Shown here: positions 22,210-30,037 of the stretch, piece after piece
How positions within the stretch are numbered: position 1 is the stretch's first letter
Layout of the letters: each line of letters starts with the position of its first letter
NCBI RefSeq assembly: GCF_000227115.2
Contig: NC_016488.1
Location: 620,001-684,000 of the forward strand
Length of the DNA stretch: 64,000 nucleotides
Direction: 5' to 3'
Source: Naumovozyma dairenensis CBS 421
Lineage: Eukaryota > Ascomycota > Saccharomycetes > Saccharomycetales > Saccharomycetaceae
Position numbers and translations under genes: made by a program
The notes under the pieces: generated by a model
The model's database searches: none
What the model was told of the DNA's origin: nothing
What the model saw: only the letters and a program-made list of their open reading frames with translations

Positions 22210-23582
22210 ATAGAATTGTACTTTTCGATATTGTCTATTTCTTTATTTCTCCTTTTCCCCACAAAACTATGTAAATATGTAAATATGTAAAAAGGGTAGA
22301 ATCCTTTCATCAATATATGACTAATTTACACTTTTTTTCTGACTCTCTCTTCTTTATTTTAAGGACGTCAAAACAAAACTAATGGTGAACTCCGGACACC
22401 GTCGAGTTCCTACGACTTCCCGATGTCTTCTACTGCTCCGACGGTTTTTCTACCTGATAAGTTACTTTTAGCGAAAAAAACAGTCAAAAATCCCCGAAAA
22501 TCTCCCGTGCGGGGTTAAAAAAACAAAAGTAAAAAAAAAAGGGTTTTCTTTAAAAATTGGAAAAGTTCATCAAGACAAGGAATTTTTCTTGCTGTCCTTT
22601 TAGGTTCTTGCCCGACGAGGTCTATTCGCACATGGGAGGGGTAGAAAATATTCCCCCCCAAAAATAGGCCTAACCCTACCCATTCTCAACTCCCAGATGA
22701 TAATATCTACCGTCCTACCCTGACCCAAAAAAAGCATTTTAAGCCTACCCCAACCCCCATTATAGAATGTTGAATATATCTTAATATGGTCTCTATTACC
22801 TTAATTACTAGTCATCATAAACATATTTTGATTATTTATCTGTATCCCAATTTACCCACCAAATTTTCGGCTCTACCCCCCCCTGGGCCCCATTTGGAGG
22901 CCTTCTAGTCCGGCTTCTACCCCCCGAAAATTTTTAATCCAGCCCAACCCCTCTCATGTCTCGGTCTATTCCACCACAACAACAGCAACAACACGGACTG
23001 TCGGGTTGTACGGAGATCCTGTGCTCGTTCCTCTCGAGACGGGAGATAAGCTCCGGCCATAAAATAAACATGTTGACTACTCTCGCTCTCGGTAACGTAC
23101 GCTCGCACCTGTATTCCTACTGAGTATATTTTAGGACCATTTTTAGCATGGTGAGGGAAAACTGTCCGCGTTTGACAGCTTAGCAAAAAAGATCAAGTAC
23201 GAGCTATTTCTCCTTTTGGATATTTATGTTTACAGCATTGTATAGTAATAAGCCCTCGTTTCTCAAAATATTCGTAAACGTTATTCATGCGTAGTCGAGA
23301 GGTCCTATGTCTTCTACGTAGTACGTACGTACGTCCATATACAGATAGTTAAACTTCTCGTACGTTCAGCAATGACTGTATTTCTCATAAATATATTTCT
23401 ATTGACACACATCTGCTTCTGCCTTTTACATTATAAATAGTAATCTAGTGGTCCACGTCAGCTAAATCTTATGTCTAAAATTTTTTGCTGTTTTTCCTGG
23501 CAATGTATTGTTATTTGGATTCAGTACTAGAACATCCATCAAATAAAAGAGCAGAGAAGCGATTAACAAGTATTCCACCAAC
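22210..23582. other. C-rich intergenic tract between the PAU-like and TIR-like genes
   Basis: About 1.37 kb with no gene. From about 22,600 to 22,990 the plus strand is unusually C-rich, with runs of 7-9 C and many CTACCC/CCTACCC or CCTAACCCTACCC motifs. Such motifs resemble the Tbf1 core (CCCTAA) and degenerate telomere-type sequence. From 23,230 onward it becomes AT-rich promoter sequence for the TIR-like gene. A GTACGTACGTACGT run lies at 23321-23334. Confidence 0.55.
23432..23439 (+). promoter_or_regulatory. TATA box of the TIR-like gene
   Basis: TATAAATA lies 151 bp upstream of the signal-peptide ATG at 23583. An ATTGTT core (23507-23512), the kind bound by the hypoxic repressor Rox1, lies between it and the start. 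The Rox1 assignment is speculative. Confidence 0.45.
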
Positions 23583-25135
23583 ATGAAAGTAAGCACAACC
23601 TGTACCCTTTTGTCTTCCTTGCTCTTGGCCAACTACGCTGTTGCCATATCAGACGATGAACTTAGAGATGCAGAAATGAACTTAGTAATGAGTGACATGG
23701 CCGACAATTTTTGTCATATGCGTTTGCCCTTGGAGACAATAAAAGTTTAAAGGAAATTCAAACTTATTATACTGTATGGCAGAAAGTGAGCTCTGGTCAG
23801 CAGGTTTCATATGATATCGGACTTTCTGAATTTTCTAATGTGCTTACTCAACTACCAATGTACACTGAAAGACTTTCTTCCGAATTGGCTGCTTTAGTTG
23901 CAAGTTTGGATGCTCCAATCGCTACCACCTCCATCCAACCTTCAGCCGCTCAGTCAACCATCTCAAACACTGCAATCTCATCAGCTGTTACCGAAACTTC
24001 CGCTGTCCAATCTGTTGTTCCCTCTGCTGCTGCTGCTTCTTCTTCTTCTTCTTCTTCTGCTGCTGCTGCTGCTTCTTCTTCTTCTGCTGCTGCTCATTCT
24101 ACTCTTGGAAGCACCACTTCTATTGAAACCACGGCAGTTGAAGCATCTAGCTCGCCTTCTACTAGCTCTGAACAGATCTCATCTGTTGAAACCTTTTCTG
24201 AAGCAGCCTCTCCTGCTGTAACCACTTCTGTTCTATCTACCTCAAGGTCTCTATCTTCATTACCTCCAGCTCCTAGCACTTCTACTGTTCAACAAGAGGG
24301 AAACAATACCTTGACTTCTGCCACATTGAGTGCCACATCTGATTCATCTTCCATTGTCAGTTCCTCAACAGCTACCAACAGTGCATTGCAATCTGCTTCC
24401 AATAACATCACCTCTGAAGGGCAACACGCCTCCACTGTTTCCACCACTGACACCTCCTCGATCACTATTACAACCACCGATTGCTCGACTTCAACAGCAG
24501 CTTACTATAATGGTACTTCCACGTCTACTAAAACTAAAAATTTGACAGTGGAAGAAACTGCCACTGTCTGTGACGAAGTTTGTAAATCCAAGAGCTCTGC
24601 TTCTGCTGCCTCTGCTGCCACCAAGACAAAGACAAAGAACTTAACAGTGGAGAAAACTGCCACTGTCTGTGACGAAGTTTGTAAATCCAAGAGCTCTGCT
24701 TCTGCTGCCTCTGCTGCCACCAAGACAAAGACAGAAAACTGGACTACCAAAGAAACCGTTACCGTTTGTGACGAAGTTTGCCAGGTATCTAAGTTGTCTG
24801 CTTCTTCTGCCTCTGCTGCCACTGCTAAAGACACCACAACAACCAAATACGTCTATACCACCGAAGGTAAAACTGTTACTTGCACTGACGAAGTCTGTAT
24901 CTCCAAGGCTACTGCTGCTTCCACTACTACTAACGCTGGCTCAGGTAAACCCTCCGCAGGAGCCAAGACCCAAGGGACTAACACAGTCTCTACTATCAAA
25001 GTTTCACAAGTGACTACTAAGTCAGGTGCAAGCACCCCAGCCAGTGTTCAACAACAAACCGAAAACATTGCTGCCAAGGGATTGGTAGGTTTAGGTTCTG
25101 GTATTCTTGGGGTAGCTGCTGTTTTGTTATTGTGA
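23583..25135 (+). pseudogene. TIR/DAN-type GPI cell-wall mannoprotein, split by a one-base frameshift
   Basis: Two overlapping frames make one protein. Frame 1 (ATG 23583, stop 23748-23750) encodes a signal peptide ending YAVA and the start of the SRP1/TIP1 domain (ELRDAEMNLVMSDMADNF). Frame 2 (open to 25135) begins inside the same domain (SYAFALGD, GLSEFSNVLTQLPMYTERLSSEL). The switch falls at a five-T run (23708-23712); six T would keep one frame. Beyond the domain come a Ser/Ala-rich O-mannosylation region with poly-Ser, then three 33-residue repeats (NLTVE-TATVCDEVCKSK) and a diverged fourth. The C-terminus has a GPI signal (AAKGLVGLGSGILGVAAVLLL). Frame 2 alone has no ATG at its beginning and no signal peptide. 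It could be a recent pseudogene, an assembly or sequencing error, or, less likely, a recoded gene. The long intact second frame argues that any break is recent. Confidence 0.85.
24527..24823 (+). repeat. Three tandem 99-bp coding repeats
   Basis: Units of 33 codons in the TIR-like gene; GCCACTGTCTGTGAC recurs at 24560 and 24659, with a variant at 24758. The first two are nearly identical at the DNA level, which implies recent expansion or gene conversion. Each encodes a CDEVC pair of cysteines. Confidence 0.9.
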
Positions 25136-25889
25136 GTACAAAATCCTCAATTTGTTTAAAGTTATTGATGTAAAGTTTACCTCTTCTTATTCTGTTTTCT
25201 TCTTTTACTTTCATCAAGCTTATACCTCTGTTCTTTTTCTATCAACCTAACCTACAATTATAAGCTACACGGTAGTGGGACTCCCATAACTTCCAGTATA
25301 TAATATAGTATTCCTTTTAGTTTCGTATTCTATAGTTTTACTATTTAAGTTGTATTTTATTGTAAATGTATTTCTATTTCTTTTCAAGGGTAACTATAAC
25401 AAAAAGCAGTCAATACCATAAGTGACGACGAGAAAGCTTCTTGTAGGCATGCTTAACATGATACAGAACTTTACTGGCAAGTACAAAATATCAGTGCGTT
25501 TATTTGACCTACGATAGTTAATTTCTGCTCTATTTAACAATTTAGAGACACTGATGTTTGTGACGTAGCAAGCTCAACCTAACTTTCACTTGTAGACCTA
25601 TAACAAAAAACATTGTAACTATATGATACTTTCTAAAAAATACAATAGCCATAGTTCACTTTTATGTATCTGATCTTCCATAGCTTCCATTCCTTATTTA
25701 ACATTGTTTGTATTCTTTTCCTTGAGCGTCCACCGCGTTAACTTGAGATTTAAATTATTTGGTGGCGAAACTTAACTTACACATTATTAAAGTACAAGTA
25801 TGGGGTTGATCGTTTTATCAACCTCGAGATTTGATCAATAAACAATAAAGAGAGTCTTACAACACTGAGATTCTTGAAGTATATACAAG
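25136..25889. other. TIR-like to RPN13 intergenic region
   Basis: This is the 3' flank of the TIR-like gene and the promoter of RPN13. Apart from the PACE-like site at 25761-25769, no gene or element is recognised. Confidence 0.6.
25761..25769 (+). promoter_or_regulatory. Rpn4 (PACE-like) site for RPN13
   Basis: GGTGGCGAA differs at one base from the proteasome-associated control element GGTGGCAAA bound by Rpn4. It lies 121-129 bp upstream of the RPN13 ATG, the usual place for such sites in proteasome genes. The sequence is seen; Rpn4 control is inferred from the family. Confidence 0.65.
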
Positions 25890-26390
25890 ATGCCAGCAAC
25901 AAAAGTTACCAATTTGACATTTAGAGCAGGTGTAGCAAAGTACGACGAGGACACTAAAATATGTACACCATTACCTGTACAAGGGCAAATCTCGATCAAG
26001 AAAGCCGGTGGCGATGGTGAAGATGAAGAAGATGAAGAAGATGAAATGTCGCTGTATGAGCTAATATGGAAACCAATGGAAAAAGTTGTCGGAGATAATG
26101 TAGAGTATTGTCAGGAATTAAATTTGATGTTGATTCCTGATGATACACAATGGGTCTCAGTGAAGTCATGTAAAAATGGGAGGGTATTTGCTTTGGTTTA
26201 TTCTTCGAATCAAAAATATTTCTTTTGGTTACAAGAGAAGAATGCTACTAATTTGTCATTGAATGAATTAAGTGAGAAAGATAAGTGCATTTTCAAGAAT
26301 TTGGCTTCCATCTTAAGTACAGAAGGAGGTGATGAACAAGAAGAGGTAAAAGATGAGAAAAAAGAAGACATAGCCATGATTGACGCTTAA
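25890..26390 (+). CDS. RPN13: Proteasome ubiquitin receptor Rpn13
   Basis: Rpn13 is a subunit of the 19S regulatory particle that binds polyubiquitin and docks on Rpn2. The 166-residue product (about 156 in S. cerevisiae) is essentially a single Pru (pleckstrin-like receptor for ubiquitin) domain. It opens with TNLTFRAGVAKYDEDTKICTP, has an acidic loop encoded by GAAGAT repeats near residue 45-55, then LIPDDTQWVSVKSCKNGRVFALVYSS and YFFWLQEKN. As in other yeasts it lacks the C-terminal DEUBAD domain that binds UCH37 in animals. It ends in an acidic tail and is convergent with URA4, with a 306-bp spacer. Order and strand match YLR421C-YLR420W, and the PACE-like site upstream agrees. Confidence 0.95.
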   Translation: MPATKVTNLTFRAGVAKYDEDTKICTPLPVQGQISIKKAGGDGEDEEDEEDEMSLYELIWKPMEKVVGDNVEYCQELNLMLIPDDTQWVSVKSCKNGRVFALVYSSNQKYFFWLQEKNATNLSLNELSEKDKCIFKNLASILSTEGGDEQEEVKDEKKEDIAMIDA

Positions 26391-26696
26391 TCTTAGACAT
26401 TCATGTATATTTCTCTAATTGTAAGAGCCTGTAATAACATACAGATAATGGTAGCAGTGACTATTCATATTTATCAGTGGTTACTTATTTGAGATATTGC
26501 TATACCAACAGAAGAAGGTATAATAAATTTGAACATAAAGCAGATACTATGTACCATGTTAATATAGGAATAATTAAAAATACTGTATAATCGCCACTAC
26601 TAAATACTTCAAAAAATCATATAAAGTTTGTACGAATAATTTGGATTTGGGGTTCAAACCAACCTTTCTTTTATCGACCAAGGGAATACCCCAAAA
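26391..26696. other. RPN13-URA4 convergent 3' spacer
   Basis: 306 bp of AT-rich sequence between two converging stop codons. It probably holds both poly(A) sites; nothing else is seen. Confidence 0.6.
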
Positions 26697-27800
26697 CTAC
26701 GTCGATTGAAACTTAACAGACCACTTCAAAGTATCGCCAGCTTTGAATGGTACGACGATCGTGCCTTTTTCATCAGTAATCTCCTCAGGCACTTTAATCT
26801 CTTTTCTATAAATAATTGTGTCCTTTTTAGACTTAATATCAGTTTCTTTCACATTATAAAATCTAAGACCGAACGTGGATACAAAATCTTTTAATTTATC
26901 AAGTGCATTAAATTCTTCAAAGACTTGAGCTAAATATGGTATAACAAGCGATTGGGTGAAGACCCCAGCACAAACACCAACATGCCTTGCCTTGTTCATT
27001 AACGGGTGGGGCGCAGAATCTGATCCAAAGAAAAAATATGGCTTACCTGAGATCGCAGCCTTTATTAATGCTCTTTTATCATTTGGAAGTTTGGCAACCG
27101 GCTTGCAGAAATTAATTGGGTTTCCTGCCCAGTCATCAATAGTTAAGTACAAATGATGAACAGTTAAAGTAGCTGCTACCTTTACTTCTGAGATATCTTT
27201 AATATCCTTATTTATTTCTATAATGGTATTAATAGCTGCCTCTGTGGTGCAATGCTCAAGAATTATCTTTAATTTGGGAAAATCATTATGTAGTTTCTTT
27301 AACGCAGGTAAAAACTTTTCCTCTGCATTCAAGAGATGGATGTCTTCAGTTTCACCAGTATCATTTTTATTAGCCATTGAGGGTTTTTCGCCATGTATAT
27401 TCAAAACCAATCCTTCAGCTTCCATAGCTTTGAATATCGGATAAAAGGCACTGAAATCATTAGGATCAACTCCACTAGCAGAATTAGTTGTGACACCTGC
27501 CGGATAACATTTAACACCAGAAATAGCATTCAACTTTGCCGCCTTATGTATCAACTCGGGAGTCAAATCCTTAGATAAATAGAAACTCATTAAAAATGTA
27601 GTATCAGGTGAAATGGCTTGTAATGTTTCCTTATATTTGATGACACGATCTAATGTAGTAATGGGTGGTTGTAGGTTCGGCATAATATATGCAAGAGATA
27701 TCCCACCTTGCTTAATTGTTGGAACTACTAACTCACACATAGCTCCCTCCCTGACATGAACATGCATATCACAGGTTATACCTAAATTATATTCTTCCAT
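26697..27800 (-). CDS. URA4: Dihydroorotase
   Basis: Dihydroorotase catalyses the third step of pyrimidine synthesis, the reversible cyclisation of N-carbamoyl-L-aspartate to dihydroorotate, in the cytosol. The 367-residue protein (about 364 in S. cerevisiae) is a full-length monofunctional type II enzyme. Metal ligands are visible: His13 and His15 in CDMHVHVREG, the carbamylated Lys97 in GVKCYPAG, His136 in NIHGE, His183 in LEHCTT, and the catalytic Asp261 in GSDSAPH. The start is the first ATG, just before the metal motif as in the family. A perfect Ppr1 palindrome 221 bp upstream indicates induction by pyrimidine precursors, as in S. cerevisiae. Neighbours match YLR420W. Confidence 0.98.
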   Translation of the reverse strand: MEEYNLGITCDMHVHVREGAMCELVVPTIKQGGISLAYIMPNLQPPITTLDRVIKYKETLQAISPDTTFLMSFYLSKDLTPELIHKAAKLNAISGVKCYPAGVTTNSASGVDPNDFSAFYPIFKAMEAEGLVLNIHGEKPSMANKNDTGETEDIHLLNAEEKFLPALKKLHNDFPKLKIILEHCTTEAAINTIIEINKDIKDISEVKVAATLTVHHLYLTIDDWAGNPINFCKPVAKLPNDKRALIKAAISGKPYFFFGSDSAPHPLMNKARHVGVCAGVFTQSLVIPYLAQVFEEFNALDKLKDFVSTFGLRFYNVKETDIKSKKDTIIYRKEIKVPEEITDEKGTIVVPFKAGDTLKWSVKFQST

Positions 27801-28609
27801 TTCTTTGTTTAGTTTCCTTAGCAGAATCTTAGTTGGTTATATTGAATTCAGCGTCTTCAGTATCTGAAAAGTATCCTTTATCATTATTGAGTACAGAACC
27901 ATGAATTTCGAATAGGTCTTCTCTTTATATAATCTTGATTATATTTTTTATCGAAAAGTTGTAGTCTAACTACTCCATTGAATAATCCTCTGACTCTACT
28001 TCCCATCTTATTATTTTTCATTCGGAGATCTCCGAAATTAACACTAAATTACAGTTTGAATATTGAAGTCCTAAGTACGTACGTACTTCAGAAATCTAAG
28101 GGAAACAGGTATTTTTACAAAGATGATGGTCCAACATATGGCAAAGTGTTTATTTGGTCGAAGAAACTGTTCTTTATAATTGACTACCTATCCACTGCTC
28201 TTCTTCTTCGTCTACATTCAGACGACATATTGTAAACTACATGTTGTAAACTACATATTTTCTTAACATAACAAAAACAATATCGCCCACGATGCAAGTA
28301 CTGTAACGTTATTAGAGGTAGTTATTGTTTTTTTCTCTATCCTCTTTTGCATATAATTATAAACATATATAATTGTTAATGACATAGTATTTGGGTCTCG
28401 TAAAGATCATCTTACTCGATATTCATACGTTTCTAAAACGTATTTATTATCGAGGATTCTAGTATACAATTTTATTGCTCATGTTGTTTTATTCTACTTC
28501 ATTAGTTTCCCTTACTGGGTAAGTTCTTATATTGTAATTGGGTGTGCATCAATCATGTTTCAAGTTAGGTCGTGTTTCCCATTCAAATTATGTAATTCTT
28601 TGTAAGATG
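27801..28609. other. URA4 upstream region
   Basis: It contains the Ppr1 palindrome and a 16-bp ACGTACGT-centred palindrome (28073-28088). A short open frame across 27978-28235 overlaps both and has no recognisable product. The rest is AT-rich and unassigned. Confidence 0.55.
28021..28036 (-). promoter_or_regulatory. Ppr1 binding palindrome (UAS of URA4)
   Basis: TTCGG, six bases, CCGAA: an exact match to the zinc-cluster activator Ppr1 site TTCGG-N6-CCGAA. Here the spacer AGATCT is itself palindromic, so all 16 bp are self-complementary. It lies 221 bp upstream of URA4. Ppr1 activates URA1, URA3 and URA4 in S. cerevisiae when orotate or dihydroorotate accumulates. Confidence 0.85.
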
Positions 28610-29198
28610 TGTTGAGAGAGATAAAAAGACGCTTAGACGTAGAAGGTTCCGAGTTATGTTTAGATTCTAAGTGGCAGAAAGGTGAAAGTATTGAGCCTTA
28701 AGCGGAACAGTTGAACAGAGAGTTATAGACTAATACGCAGAAGCAATGAAGTTTCAGATAAGTTATATATGGTGCACAGTATTGATGGAAACACATCATC
28801 GTAGAGATAGAAATATCTGATGGCTTGCAACGGATTACTGTGCCCCATGATATTTATTATAGAAACCTGTCTTAACGCAAAATATGATTTCAAGGGATGA
28901 TATTTACTTTAAGGAGATACATCAAGGGGTCGAGATGTAGATTGGAGAAATAACACTATTCGAGAAACATATAAAAAGGAGGACAGTTTATATAATTTAT
29001 ATATCACTTCCTTTCTGTTTTATTATTATTATTATTATTATTGTTATATAGTTCATACATAGAAAAACAACAAGCTTTTACAAGTAAAACAACTGCATAC
29101 TCAGCAATCTTCTACTAATATGCTATGTCTTCTAATAACAACACTGACGCTAACACCCAAAATGGCGTCACTGACGCTTCTTTGAGTTCAGCTCAAAA
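28610..29198 (+). mobile_element. Candidate solo LTR of a Ty/copia-like element
   Basis: It starts TGTTGAGAG and is bracketed by the same pentamer AGATG at 28605-28609 and 29199-29203, a 5-bp duplication as made by Ty integrases. An AT-rich TATA region lies near 28990-29005. An ATG at 29125 opens MSSNNNTDANTQNG, Asn/Thr/Ser-rich like Ty Gag N-termini, and in Ty1 the Gag start also lies inside the LTR. It ends 126 bp upstream of a tRNA gene, the preferred Ty1-type target. Weak points are the 3' end (CTCAAAA, not CA) and the lack of a second copy in the window. Confidence 0.55.
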
Positions 29199-29324
29199 AG
29201 ATGTAACGCATGTATACCGAGATGCAATGGCAGTTGAAATCTGGTTATTAATATCAAATAGCGGGTTAATTGAGTCTAACCTAGAGTCATAAATTCATAA
29301 TACCAGAAAAACCTTCAAGAAATA

Positions 29325-29408
29325 GGAGGGTTGGCCGAGTGGTCTAAGGCGGCAGACTTAAGATCTGTTGGACGGTTGTCCGCGCGAGTTCGAACCTCGC
29401 ATCCTTCA
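29325..29408 (+). tRNA. tRNA-Leu (anticodon UAA), no intron
   Basis: An 84-nt class II tRNA starting GGAGGGTTGG. The acceptor pairs GGAGGGT with ATCCTTC, with discriminator A. The A box is TGGCCGAGTGG, the anticodon stem GCAGA/TCTGT and the loop CTTAAGA with anticodon TAA at 29359-29361. The long variable arm is typical of leucine, and the B box is GAGTTCGAACCTC. A T-rich terminator (TTTTTTG, TTTTTTT) follows within about 20 bp. It decodes UUA, the leucine codon that dominates the genes around it. The CCA end is not encoded, as expected. Confidence 0.97.
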
Positions 29409-30037
29409 TTACTTTTTTGTCTTTTTTTGTGAAATCTAAGATTTGTAACATAATAGGAATTATACCGTGACACAAAGTGTTACAAATTGATAGTGTTTTT
29501 ATTACTTGATTATTTTCTTATTTTAACATATTTAAAAGAAGACGAACTTTTAGATACATCCTCTAAAAGTTCCTCTTGTTATATATGCATGAATTATTCA
29601 TTCCATTGCTCTCGACCGGCTCTGCCGCCACGTCTCGTACACTAATAACCCGTAGGAAAACTTTTCATCTCTTTTCTTTTCATCTCTTTCTTCTAATGTT
29701 TCTCTATGAATAATATTTTATTCTGTCTCTCATGCTTTATCCACTTATGTAATACAATGCCTCTGTCCTCCTTCATCTCAAAACCGAAGCATCCCCAATT
29801 GTGTGTCGTTTCTTATTTTCGGTCATAAAAATATATCACAAGATTAGAAGCGTAACGATAATACCACGAAGTTTTAAAGCACCAAGATAAAATCCTAACC
29901 AAATATATTAAATTACAGTGAAATTTCAAGTTTAAATTCCGGCCTCACTGCCCTCGCAAGCTCCAAGGTAGTATCTTTTTTAAGGTCGTTTTTTTAAAAG
30001 AAATACTATCTTGTATATTAATCTATAAATACTCTAT
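29409..30037. other. tRNA-Leu to helicase 3' flank
   Basis: It begins with the oligo-T Pol III terminator, then AT-rich sequence leading into the 3' end of the leftward helicase gene. A GC-richer patch lies near 29615-29640. No gene was recognised. Confidence 0.55.

Noticed and set aside
23700..23720. Programmed frameshift in the TIR-like gene
   Set aside because: The junction lacks a canonical -1 slippery heptamer or a Ty-type +1 site. A one-base change in a T run is simpler, though not proven.
27978..28235. 85-codon plus-strand frame upstream of URA4
   Set aside because: It covers the Ppr1 palindrome and the ACGT palindrome and has no recognisable protein features.
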